Notes under the pieces: generated by a model
What the model saw: only the letters and a program-made list of their open reading frames with translations
The model's database searches: none
Told to the model about the DNA's origin: nothing
Position numbers and translations under genes: made by a program
NCBI RefSeq assembly: GCF_041381155.1
Contig: NC_091145.1
Location: forward strand, 41,753,697-41,817,696
DNA: 64,000 nt
Origin: Argopecten irradians
Lineage: Eukaryota > Mollusca > Bivalvia > Pectinida > Pectinidae
Reading direction: 5' to 3'
Shown here: positions 35,048 to 46,929 of the stretch, one piece after another
How positions within the stretch are numbered: position 1 is the stretch's first letter
How the letters are laid out: every line of letters starts with the position of its first letter

Positions 35048-38000
35048 AGAACTAAGTATTTCCCCGACCCACCCATTGTTACTGTAAGCTGATCGTTCTG
35101 CCGTGTTATGACGGCGTTGGACTATCCCCTAGAAGTATTTCCCCGACCCACCCATTGTTACTGTAAGCTGATCGTTCTGCCGTGTTATGATGGCATTGGA
35201 CTATCCCCTAGAAGTATTTTCCCCGACCCACCCATTGTTACTGTAAGCTGATCGTTCTGCCGTGTTATGACGGCGTTGGACTATCCCCTAGAAGTATTTC
35301 CCCGACCCACCCATTGTTACTGTAAGCTGATCGTTCTGCCGTGTTATGACGGCGTTGGACTATCCCCTAGAAGTATTTCCCCGACCCACCTATTGTTACT
35401 GTAAGCTGATCGTTCTGCCGTGTTATGATGGCGTTGGACTATCCCCTAGAAGTATTTTCCCCGACCCACCCATTGTTACTGTAAGCTGATTGTTCTGCCG
35501 TGTTATGACGGCGTTGGACTATCCCCTAGAAGTATTTCCCCGACCCACCCATTGTTACTGTAAGCTGATCGTTCTGCCGTGTTATGATGGCGTTGGACTA
35601 TCCCCTAGAAGTATTTTCCCCAACCCATCCATTGTTACTGTAAGCTGATCGTTCTGCCGTGTTATGACGGCGTTGGACTATCCCCTAGAAGTATTTCCCC
35701 GACCCACCCATTGTTACTGTAAGCTGATTGTTCTGCCGTGTTATAACGGCGTTGGACTATCCCCTAGAAGTATTTCCCCGACCCACCCATTGTTACTGTA
35801 AGCTGATTGTTCTGTCGTGTTATGACGGCGTTGGACTATCCCCTAGAAGCATTTTCCCCGACCCACCCATTGTTTCTGTAAGCTGATTGTTCTGCCGTGT
35901 TATGACGGCGTTGGATTATCCCCTAGAAGTATTTCCCCGACCCACCCATTGTTACTGTAAGCTGATTGTTCTGCCGTATAATGACGGCGTTGTACTATCC
36001 CTTAGAAGTATTTCTCCCGACCCACCCATTGTTACTGTAAGCTGATTGTTCTGCCGTGTTATGACGGTGTTGGACTATCCCATAGAAGTATTTCCCCCGA
36101 CCCACCCATTGTTACTGTAAGCTGATTGTTCTGCCGTATAATGACGGCGTTGTACTATCCCCTAGAAGTATTTCCCCCGACCCACCCATTGTTACTGTAA
36201 GCTGATTGTTCTGCCGTGTTATGACGGGGTTGGACTATCTCCAAGAAGTATTTCCCCCGACCCAGACATTGTTACTGTAAGCTGATTGTTCTGTCGTGTT
36301 ATGACGGCGTTGGACTATCCCCTAGAAGTATTTCCCCCGACCCACCCATTGTTACTGTAAGCTGATTGTTCTGTCGTGTAATATCAGCGTTGGACTATCC
36401 CCTAGAAGCATTTTCCCCGACCCACCCATTGTTACTGTAAACTGATTGTTCTGTGTTGTTATGACGGCGTTGGACTATCCCCTAGAAGTATTTCCTCCGA
36501 CCAATCTATTGTTACTGTAAGTTGATCGTTCAGCCGTTTTATGACGGCGTTGGACTATCCCCTAGAAGAATTTCCCTCGACCCACCCATTGTTACTGTAA
36601 GCTGATTGTTCTGCCGTGTAATGATGGCGTTGGACTATCCCTTAGAAGTATTTCCCCCGACCTACGCTTTGTTACTGTAAGCTGATTGATTTGCCGTGTT
36701 ATGACGGCGTTGGACTATCCCCTAGAAGCATTTTCCCCGACCCACCCATTGTTTCTGTAAGCTGATTGTTCTGCCGTATAATGACGGCGTTGTACTATCC
36801 CTTAGAAGTATTTCTCCCGACCCACCCATTGTTACTGTAAGCTGATTGTTCTGTCGTGTTATGACGGTGTTGACTATCCCATAGAAGTATTTCCCCCGAC
36901 CCACCCATTGTTACTGTAAGCTGATTGTTCTGCCGTATAATGACGGCGTTGTACTATCCCCTAGAAGTATTTCCCCCGACCCACCCATTGTTACTGTAAG
37001 CTGATTGTTCTGCCGTGTTATGACGGGGTTGGACTATCTCCTAGAAGTATTTCCCCCGACCCAGACATTGTTACTGTAAGCTGATTGTTCTGTCGTGTTA
37101 TGACGGCGTTGGACTATCCCCTAGAAGTATTTCCCCCGACCCACCCATTGTTACTGTAAGCTGATTGTTCTGTCGTGTAATATCAGCGTTGGACTATCCC
37201 CTAGAAGCATTTTCCCCGACCCACCCATTGTTACTGTAAACTGATTGTTCTGTGTTGTTATGACGGCGTTGGACTATCCCCTAGAAGTATTTCCTCCGAC
37301 CAATCTATTGTTACTGTAAGTTGATCGTTCAGCCGTTTAATGACGGCGTTGGACTATCCCCTAGAAGAATTTCCCTCGACCCACCCATTGTTACTGTAAG
37401 CTGATTGTTCTGCCGTGTAATGATGGCGTTGGACTATCCCTTAGAAGTATTTCCCCCGACCTACGCTTTGTTACTGTAAGCTGATTGATTTGCCGTGTTA
37501 TGACGGCGTTGGACTATCCCCTAGAAGCATTTTCCCCGACCCACCCATTGTTTCTGTAAGCTGATTGTTCTGCAATGTTATGACGGCGTTGTACTATCCC
37601 TTAGAAGTATTTCTCCCGACCCACCCATTGTTACTGTAAGCTGATTGTTCTGTCGTGTTATGACGGTGTTGGACTATTCCATAGAAGTATTTCCCCCGAC
37701 CCACCCATTGTTACTGTAAGCTGATTGTTCTGCCGTATAATGACGGCGTTGTACTATCCCCTAGAAGTATTTCCCCCGACCCACCCATTGTTACTGTAAG
37801 CTGATTGTTCTGCCGTGTTATGACGGGGTTGGACTATCCCCTAGAAGTATTTCCCCCGACCCAGACATTGTTACTGTAAGCTGATTGTTCTGCCGTGTTA
37901 TGACGGGGTTGGACTATCTCCTAGAAGTATTTCCCCCGACCCAGACATTGTTACTGTAAGCTGATTGTTCTGTCGTGTTATGACGGCGTTGGACTATCCC

Positions 38001-39525
38001 CTAGAAGTATTTCCCCCGACCCACCCATTGTTACTGTAAGCTGATTGTTCTGTCGTGTAATATCAGCGTTGGACTATCCCCTAGAAGCATTTTCCCCGAC
38101 CCACCCATTGTTACTGTAAACTGATTGTTCTGTGTTGTTATGACGGCGTTGGACTATCCCCTAGAAGTATTTCCTCCGACCAATCTATTGTTACTGTAAG
38201 TTGATCGTTCAGCCGTTTTATGACGGCGTTGGACTATCCCCTAGAAGAATTTCCCTCGACCCACCCATTGTTACTGTAAGCTGATTGTTCTGCCGTGTAA
38301 TGATGGCGTTGGACTATCCCTTAGAAGTATTTCCCCCGACCTACGCTTTGTTACTGTAAGCTGATTGATTTGCCGTGTTATGACGGCGTTGGACTATCCC
38401 CTAGAAGCATTTTCCCCGACCCACCCATTGTTTCTGTAAGCTGATTGTTCTGCCGTGTTATGACGGCGTTGTACTATCCCTTAGAAGTATTTCTCCCGAC
38501 CCACCCATTGTTACTGTAAGCTGATTGTTCTGTCGTGTTATGACGGTGTTGGACTATTCCATAGAAGTATTTCCCCCGACCCACCCATTGTTACTGTAAG
38601 CTGATTGTTCTGCCGTATAATGACGGCGTTGTACTATCCCCTAGAAGTATTTCCCCCGACCTACCCATTGTTACTGTAAGCTGATTGTTCTGCCGTGTTA
38701 TGACGGGGTTGGACTATCCCCTAGAAGTATTTCCCCCGACTCAGACATTGTTACTGTAAGCTGATTGTTCTGTCGTGTTATGACGGCGTTGGACTATCTC
38801 CTAGAAGTATTTCCCCCGACCCACCCATTGTTACTGTAAGCTGATTGTTCTGTCGTGTTATGACGGCGTTGGACTATCCCCTAGAAGTATTTCCCCCGAC
38901 CCACCCATTGTTACTGTAAGCTGATTGTTCTGTCGTGTAATATCAGCGTTGGACTATCCCCTAGAAGCATTTTCCCCGACCCACCCATTGTTACTGTAAA
39001 CTGATTGTTCTGTGTTGTTATGACGGCGTTGGACTATCCCCTAGAAGTATTTCCTCCGACCAATCTATTGTTACTGTAAGTTGATCGTTCAGCCGTTTTA
39101 TGACGGCGTTGGACTATCCCCTAGAAGAATTTCCCTCGACCCACCCATTGTTACTGTAAGCTGATTGTTCTGCCGTGTAATGATGGCGTTGGACTATCCC
39201 TTAGAAGTATTTCCCCCGACCCACCCTTTGTTACTGTAAGCTGATTGATTTGCCGTGTTATGACGGCGTTGGACTATCCCCTAGAATTATTTCCCCCGAC
39301 TCAGCCATTGTTACTGTAAGCTGATTTTTTTGCCGTGTTATGACGGCGTTGGACTATCTCCTAGAAGTATTTCCCCCGACCCACCCATTGTTACTGAAGC
39401 TGATTTTTTTGCCGTGTTATGACGGCGTTGGACTATCCCCTAGAAGTATTTCCCCCGACCCACTCATTGTTACTGTAAGCTGATTGTTCTGCAATGTTAT
39501 GACGGCATTGTACTATCCCCTTACA
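35048..39525. repeat. ~80-bp satellite array with higher-order repeat structure (about 56 monomers)
   Basis: The monomer of 79-80 bp contains CCCGACCCACCCATTGTTAC, TGTAAGCTGATTGTTCTGCC and GTTGGACTATCCCCTAGAAG. The left third (35.0-36.0 kb) is made of near-identical monomers. From about 36.2 kb, diagnostic variants recur in blocks: the monomer with 'cctccgaccaatctattg' is at 36491, 37290, 38170 and 39050. These are separated by 799, 880 and 880 bp, that is 10 or 11 monomers. This higher-order periodicity means multi-monomer blocks were copied as units. The right end (39300-39525) is more diverged. Confidence 0.96.
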
Positions 39526-39790
39526 CAGACAGCCCGAAATACCAAACTATTTGTTGTAGCTTTTACCTTTAATACTAAAAGCTTATTGCATTGCGCACAT
39601 TCTCATCAGTCCAACATCATTGGGAAGCCACAAAAGGCTTCTAAAGATGTATAGTGATATTTACAATAATGGTAAAATATTTAAAGTGATTGCTTAAATC
39701 CTTAATAGTATGTCCTAGGTTTATGTATAATATAATGTCTTTCCTAGGTTGATGGTGAAAATTTCATGGCGTGGTTTTTCCAGTGCTTGT

Positions 39791-40998
39791 TTAGTCTATT
39801 TTGACCACATCAACAGGAAGAGAATTCCAGGATTCCACTATCCTGTTACTGAAAACATTTCTTGCCGAGTTGAGACGAAAAGGTTTCTTGTAGAGTTTTT
39901 TATTATGACCTCTTGTACCTGTGTGTCTCATTGGAGTACACATGTTCTCACTGGTAACAATATCGATTTTGTTGATTATTTTGAAGGTCTCCACCATATC
40001 GGCCCTCAGTCTTCTATATTCAAGTGTTGGGATACCCAGGATCTTCAGTCGGTCTGGATAGGAGAGATCTTTGAGGTTTACTAGTCTTTTTGTGCCTCTT
40101 CGTGGACGTTTTCGATGGTTTTTATATCTTTTTTTATCCAGGGAGACCAAACGACAGAACAGTATTCCAAATGAGGTTTAACCAGAGTCTTATACAATGT
40201 TTTAAAAGTTTGGTTGTCAAGATACGTGAATGTTCTAAAAATGATACCCATGATTTGGTTTCCCTTTGTTGAAGCTTTATTCACTTGATTTGTAAATTTC
40301 AGGGTATTATCTATTGTGACTCCCAGATCTTCTTCACTGTTGGTTTTCCCAAGTCGTATTCTGTTGTCGCCGTCCTTTATGGTGTATTGTCTGTTAATGG
40401 GGATATTGCCAATTTCCATATGCTTGCATTTTTCTTTATTTAGTTTCATTAACCAGAGGTCAGTCCATTCGGAGATCCTGTCAATATTTCTCTGTAGCTC
40501 TTCACAGTCCTGTAATGTGTTGATTTTTGAAAACAATTTGGTATCATCCGCAAATAGTTTGGTAACACAATTCACTACCTCTGGGATGTCATTGACATAA
40601 ATTAGAAATAGTATGGGCCCGAGTACACTTCCTTGAGGTACACCGCTTTTTACTTTTTTGGTTTTGGAGCTTGTTCCATTTATAATAACCTTTTGTTGTA
40701 GTCCCGACAGAAATTGTTGTATCCATGACAGAATTTTGCCTCCAATTCCATAGGATTTTAATTTGTATATGAGGAGTCTATGGGATACTTTGTCAAAGGC
40801 TTTACTAAAATCCAAATAAATAACATCAATGTTGTTGTTGTTGTCAAGGGCCTGTGTCCAGTGTTCTAATACCTCCAGGAGCTGTGTTGTGCAAGACTTG
40901 CCTGGCGTAAATCCATGTTGTTCTGGTGACAGTAAATTGTTGATCTTTAGGTGCTCCATGATATTGTCACGTATTATCCTCTGTCGGTCTTTTGACAT
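39791..40998 (-). pseudogene. LINE reverse transcriptase and C-terminal region (N-terminally deleted)
   Basis: The frame 40081-40998 encodes 305 residues with RT motifs in order: EQHGFTPGKSCTTQLLEV, then DVIYLDFSKAFDKVSH, then KSGVPQGSVLGPILFLIYVN, then KLFADDTKLF (FADD catalytic pair), then EEDLGVTIDNTLKF. The C-terminal part continues in another frame at 39791-40150 ('PTLEYRRLRADMVETFKIIN', VFSNRIVESWNSLPVDVV), so one frame change lies near 40100-40150. The RT core motifs are all present, but the protein lacks its N-terminal half. Confidence 0.85.
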
Positions 40999-40999
40999 G

Positions 41000-41444
41000 T
41001 TGGGTGTAAAAGTAGTCCCTTGTTACCTCCAACAACCTCGTGGCGATATGTGCATCACCTACAGAGGTTGTGTTGGTTTTCCAGTCGATTTCTTTACAGT
41101 TGAAATCACCCACCAGTAATATGTGAGAGAAGTTACCATTAGAGATGGTTTCCAGTAGATTTACTAGTTTATTCGAAGTTGGTATTAATGTCTACTGCGT
41201 CATGGGTAATAGACGATCTAATATAAATGGCCACACCTCTCTTGTTTGAAGATTTTCCAAAATGAACACTGTAGTTATCGATAGAATATGACTGGTTGTT
41301 GATGACATCAAGGGAATATTTTGGATATATTTCCGTTACACATATTATATCCGGGTTTTTTTCTTTAATTTCTACTTCCAGTTCAGTTTTCTTTGATAGT
41401 GTTAACGTGTCCACATTACTGTATAAAACTTTAAGGTTTGCCAA
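41000..41444 (-). pseudogene. LINE AP endonuclease fragment
   Basis: It begins LKVLYSNVDTLTLSKKTELE with 'DIICVTEIYPKY', the first two conserved blocks of CR1-type endonucleases, then RGVAIYIRSSI. After a gap in frame, 41000-41160 still reads LLVGDFNCKEIDW, holding the D-x-N motif. The domain is cut short at about 41000, where the deletion joint to the RT lies. Confidence 0.75.
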
Positions 41445-42075
41445 TCCTTGGTAGCGGTTAAAATTGGTAAAATCTGTATCCTATGCCCTCTCTACTGTTG
41501 GTGATGTTGGTTCATCATCTGTGACCTCAGTTACTGTAGTGTTTCCTGTTGTGTCCCCGAAAGTTGATGTTTCCGCATATGGGAAGGTCACGTCATCTCT
41601 ATGATCTAGTAGGGTCCCTTGCGAGTATAGATCATCTGACATTGAGGTATCATGGTTGGACAGAATATGACCGGTTTGAATGTCCCTCAATGTAAGCATC
41701 GCCGTATTACTGTAGAAATACTGTGAAAGAAGACCAATGTAAAACTGGTTGATATGTATCTGCGCTTGTATTTTGTATTTTTCATGGGTTGTGTTATGAA
41801 CTGAATTTATCAATTAACTCGAAGTGTATATTATATAAGGGATTATATCACAGTTTCTTAAAAGGTTTTTGTCTTCAAATTGATTTCAGATGTAAGTTCA
41901 TTTATTCTGTAGTAATGCAAACAATAATCTGGGACAACATCTAAATGATCATTTTGAATTTGGAAAGAATTTAGAATAGCCTTGTTTCCTTTGTCTGACG
42001 TAGATCATTTGATGCGGGGCGTCAAGATCCATCTGTATTGCTCGTTTGTGTCTAGATGACGGATGATAATCACTA

Positions 42076-45000
42076 TGACAGATAGCATTAGGTTAAATTA
42101 GACACAGTAATTATATCTATACATATAGATAAGAGAGTTAGACTGTCCACTGTGTAGTGTCAGGATAGAGGGACCATGCTGAGTCAGTACCCCTGGCTGA
42201 AGGGAAGGGTTGACCCCCGTGGTGACCACATGATAGCAGGTCTCAGTAAGAGCTAAAATAAATGTGTTTGTTTTATATTTAAAACAAGTAATAAGTAAAG
42301 AATTATAATAGTGAATAATGTAATTTACTAAGCATTGGATACAGCAAGATGTGTATTATTGATATACTGAGTTACAATTCTATAGGCAGTATAGTTTGGA
42401 AGCTGTATAGCTTTTACAGTAATGTTTAGTGTGTGAAAGTCAGTATTTCTAATGTAACATTTGTAATTAATAATAGTTCTATATATTTTCTACATCATAA
42501 GAAAGAAGATAAAGTTATCTTTAATTTGCAACCTTTATATTGGTTGTGTACTGTATGGTTTCATTAATATATTAGGATAAAGATGTATCAGAAACACAGA
42601 CTAGGCCTGTCAGGCAAAACCTAGAGATCCTTAGGGAGTCTGATTAGGGTGTCTTCTACCAGGTGTTGCAGGGACTTGTATAGTAAGGTCTTAGAGCCCA
42701 AAATACAGTTCCAGAGAGACTAGTAGTTTGAGAAGTTCTAGAAGTGACAAAAGGTTATAGTAAGACCATTGGAATATATATATATATATAAACATGGAGT
42801 GCAATTGGTGAATGTGAGATGCTGATGATGTAAAATTGTGGAACCCTAAGTAATAAAAATGAGGAACTGGCAGTACGGATTGGACATTATATTTTTAGTG
42901 TAAACTAAGCATAATCATTATGTATGATTATGCAAGTGCTATGACCAGCCACGAGGGCCGGTCATACAGTGGTGGAGAATTCCGGGGCAGCATGTAACAC
43001 CTGCAGCTGCATAATAAAAAGGATCCACAGGAAAATGGTGTGTAGTGCTAGAATATTGAAAGGAGAAAAATGTTGATATCTTCAAATTCACTTAATTAAC
43101 TTCCCCTGATGGATATGGCAGAGGACAGAATCCTTCGGTGTGATCATAACCCCTTCCTTGTGGAGAACACTACAGTCTATACATTCTGTATGGTGAAGTA
43201 CAAGTTTATTGGTTTCCTGGATGGGATGGAAAGAGCCTCCGTTTGCAAAGATGGAGCCATCCTCACAGATGCACCAAACCCATGTGGCATTGTTTTCTAT
43301 GACACCATTCTTGAACAGTTTCGTACCATTTACCTGAACATAATGGATCTCAAACGACATTCCAGTACATTCAAATTCATCTATGGGTCAGACATAAAGG
43401 CAATTCGATGTGGAAGCTACAAGATCCAGACTCGGTTCACAAGGAAGAAAACCATGGAACCTGTTATACCAAGGGACAGTAACAAGCTGTCAGGAGTTGG
43501 TATCATCATGTGGATAGTCGCCTGTGTCTTATATATGACCACAAGGAAACTGGTTGTGGTGTTTAGCTTGGGGAATAAGCACTCATCACAAGAGACAGTG
43601 GATCGTTCAAAAAGAACAAGGACCATCTGTAGGGTACCCCAGCATCACCGGCAAGGGAAAGCACAATGTTACAAGGCACCAGATCAAATAGAGACACTGT
43701 CAGGTACACTCCATAAAAAGAAGTTGTAGTGTATATATAGAGTAGTTAAAAAAAAAAATTAGAAAAATGCCATTCCTCTAGTATTGTATGATTATTATTT
43801 TTGTTTTGATGTAGCGTATAATTGACACACAACCATGTAAGATAGTGGTATAAAGAAGAGTATGTAGGTATAAAATATATGCATATAGGTATATATGGGC
43901 ACCAGAAAGTACTAAATAGACTTTATATCCTTTTCTCATACTGATAGATCTTGAGCTTTAGCAACTTGAGTTCTAGGATTTCTAGCAGTTTCAGAATTAT
44001 TTACGAAATTTGTGCACAAAATATTCGGAAACTTTGGGGTAACATTTGTTTTTTTTAACTGTTAGGATTTTAGTATTTTGAGCCCTGCTTTAGTTATAGA
44101 TTTATTTTGTTGAGAATACGATAGTAAAATCCCTTTGAATATTACATATCAAATGTATTGTATAATTGTGCTGATATAAATACTCAAACCGTTCAGGGAC
44201 ATATCCAGGTACAGGTGTGTCTGAGGGTACAGAGAGTATCCAATAACTTAGGTACAGAAGGGTACTGGAAGGGTTAATACTTAAAGATAAAACTACCGGT
44301 AGAAATCAGTAATAGAACTAAGTTTGAGTAATCACCTCAGTTATGTTCATGGGATATAATAAGTCTTGGAGATATAAGTAGTACACAGGAATATGTGGTA
44401 CTGAGGCATGTAGGATACATGTATACAATGTATATAGCTATAGAGAAATAGTTATAAGAACACCAGTTAGTATTGTTCTGGAAAGCCAAACAGCTTTGGG
44501 AAGAATTCAGTATAAATAGCTGTATTGTAACGTTTTATTCAATAGATAGATGAACACTTACTCTCAGTGCTGAGATGATTTAGGACTTGTCCTATCTTTT
44601 TGTTCTATCACTCAAAATCTATTTTGTTTAAGAACGTTGCATGGAACCTACAATTTGTGTGCAATTTGTTGTTACTCAATGATATGAAACATGAACAGTT
44701 TCAAATGTGAGCTTAAACGCTATATTTTCAATCGTGGAATTGAAGTGGTTGTGAATATGTCAATGTATGGACAAAAGTGAATATATATAGTGCTAAAAAA
44801 ACACGGACAGTTTCAGTAATACAGCACTAGAATATATATTAAATTGAGCATTTTTATCGAACGTTCTACAGCTCATGGAAAACGAACTGTCACCAAGCAA
44901 AATGAGTTAATTTTTGCATGTCTATACAATATACTTATGAAATTATTATACATGATTATATATTATGTTGAGAATTGGAATGCAAGAGTGAGAAACAGAT

Positions 45001-46128
45001 AAAATAGAAATGATATTTTACAAATATTATGTACATATAAAGCAAATTTGTGGAACAAATTTAAATGGTGTAAGGGCGTATATGACAGATAGCATTAGGT
45101 TAAATTAGACACAGTAATTATATCTATACATATAGATAAGAGAGTTAGACTGTCCACTGTGTAGTGTGTCAGGATAGAGGGACCATGCTGAGTCAGTACC
45201 CCTGGCTGAAGGGAAGGGTTGACCCCCGTGGTGACCACATGATAGCAGGTCTCAGTAAGAGCTAAAATAAATGTGTTTGTTTTATATTTAAAACAAGTAA
45301 TAAGTAAAGAATTATAATAGTGAATAATGTAATTTACTAAGCATTGGATACAGCAAGATGTGTATTATTGATATACTGAGTTACAATTCTATAGGCAGTA
45401 TAGTTTGGAAGCTGTATAGCTTTTACAGTAATGTTTAGTGTGTGAAAGTCAGTATTTCTAATGTAACATTTGTAATTAATAATAGTTCTATATATTTTCT
45501 ACATCATAAGAAAGAAGATAAAGTTATCTTTAATTTGCAACCTTTATATTGGTTGTGTACTGTATGGTTTCATTAATATATTAGGATAAAGATGTATCAG
45601 AAACACAGACTAGGCCTGTCAGGCAAAACCTAGAGATCCTTAGGGAGTCTGATTAGGGTGTCTTCTACCAGGTGTTGCAGGGACTTGTATAGTAAGGTCT
45701 TAGAGCCCAAAATACAGTTCCAGAGAGACTAGTAGTTTGAGAAGTGTAACATTTGAAATACTGACTTTCACACACTAAACATTACTGTAAAAGCTATACA
45801 GCTTCCAAACTATACTGCCTATAGAATTGTAACTCAGTATATCAATAATACACATCTTGCTGTATCCAATGCTTAGTAAATTACATTATTCACTATTATA
45901 ATTCTTTACTTATTACTTGTTTTAAATATAAAACAAACACATTTATTTTAGCTCTTACTGAGACCTGCTATCATGTGGTCACCACGGGGGTCAACCCTTC
46001 CCTTCAGCCAGGGGTACTGACTCAGCATGGTCCCTCTATCCTGACACTACACAGTGGACAGTCTAACTCTCTTATCTATATGTATAGATATAATTACTGT
46101 GTCTAATTTAACCTAATGCTATCTGTCA
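42076..46128. mobile_element. 4.05-kb element with long inverted ends and a nested direct copy of one end
   Basis: 42076-42736 (661 bp) recurs as a direct copy at 45083-45745 (663 bp). Immediately after that, 45746-46128 is the inverted copy of the first ~383 bp. The outer ends are therefore inverted repeats (TGACAGATAGCATTAGG ... CCTAATGCTATCTGTCA). Outside, TAATCACTA (42067-42075) and TAATCACCA (46129-46137) form a probable 9-bp target duplication with one mismatch; if TA belongs to the element, only ATCAC is shared. Long inverted ends and a 9-bp duplication suggest a foldback or Mutator-like DNA element, not an LTR element. No transposase was recognised. The copies are nearly identical, so the rearrangement is recent. 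Confidence 0.75.
43109..43729 (+). CDS. hypothetical 206-aa ORF inside the inverted-end element
   Basis: This is the longest frame in the element interior. It has one good hydrophobic segment (GVGIIMWIVACVLYMTT) followed by a basic C-terminal tail. The N-terminal half has scattered cysteines. No family recognised. The opposite strand is also open over 43088-43360 (90 codons, with tryptophan/cysteine pairs and protein-like composition), so the true coding strand, if any, is unsure. The rest of the interior (43730-45082) is AT-rich and non-coding. Confidence 0.3.
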   Translation: MDMAEDRILRCDHNPFLVENTTVYTFCMVKYKFIGFLDGMERASVCKDGAILTDAPNPCGIVFYDTILEQFRTIYLNIMDLKRHSSTFKFIYGSDIKAIRCGSYKIQTRFTRKKTMEPVIPRDSNKLSGVGIIMWIVACVLYMTTRKLVVVFSLGNKHSSQETVDRSKRTRTICRVPQHHRQGKAQCYKAPDQIETLSGTLHKKKL

Positions 46129-46642
46129 TAATCACCATGGAGTATATTTCCGTGATAAAGGAATGTCTTTATTCTTGCTGTGTCTTTTCCCCATCACACA
46201 TGTCTTCTCTTTTTTCCAAGCTTTGCTAGTGTTTCACATTCTCTCCAATTTCTAAATCTCTACCGTATAAATTGTCTTCACAGTTAATGTTCAAGTGTCA
46301 GAACATTTTTTTAACAAACTCTTGAGATTTTTTTCTCTACTAATAAGAATCCCTCCGGGTGTACATATTACTTTAGTTCATTAAAAATAAAGGTTACTTC
46401 ACATAATTTTCAAATACACTAAGCAATTCACAGGTATGACCTTCTCCCAGTGAACTACATTGTATGATCATCGCTAAGCACACTCTGTTACATTTATTCA
46501 AATTCAAAATTGACGAAGATATTTGGAAAAAAATCTACATTTTATTGACATAGCTAGTATAAGTCAATAGAATTGAATAACATTTATTGTCATCGTAAAT
46601 TCATTTGTCGTGATTAAAGTGGTACTGCATTTTGGCGTCTGT

Positions 46643-46652
46643 TTTATTTATT
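46643..46652 (-). terminator. polyadenylation signals of the amidase gene
   Basis: Two overlapping AATAAA hexamers on the minus strand about 280 bp past the amidase stop codon. They are the best candidates for the 3' end. 46138-46929 otherwise contains nothing that I can identify. Confidence 0.45.
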
Positions 46653-46929
46653 CCTACCAGAATAACACTTACATTTAGTAAATACCAACTTTGCTGATAA
46701 TGCCATACATACCAAGAGCACACAACAGAAATAATAATATGACACACATACATATATATACTACTTTCTAGAGGAAATATATACCATATTATAATTGACA
46801 ACTTACCATTCAACATATATATATGTACATATTATCATATAATGACACAACTAAATTCCTGAGTAACTGAGGAAAATGAATTTCTATTTACACCATACAA
46901 ATCATGAAACAACTCCTATAATGAATGGC

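Larger units (their letters stand above)
39745..41880 (-). mobile_element. CR1/Jockey-group LINE, internally deleted
   Basis: Minus-strand LINE with the ORF2 start (endonuclease, 41169-41444 and on to about 41000), then a jump directly into the middle of the RT (40998). The missing piece is the rest of the endonuclease, the linker and the first RT motifs. The upstream frame 41481-41813 may be an N-terminal extension or ORF1 remainder. The 3' end lies near 39745. It is related to the LINE at 8.3-12.4 kb but much less decayed. 39526-39744 between satellite and LINE is non-coding. Confidence 0.85.

Noticed and set aside
35048-39525. Satellite monomers as repeated splice donors (TACTGTAAGC on the plus strand)
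   Set aside because: No plus-strand exon or gene near; GTAAG occurs as part of the monomer without exon homology.
42076-45745. LTR retrotransposon bounded by the 660-bp direct repeats
   Set aside because: The repeats do not have TG...CA ends, there is no primer site or purine tract, and the outer ends are inverted with matching flanks.
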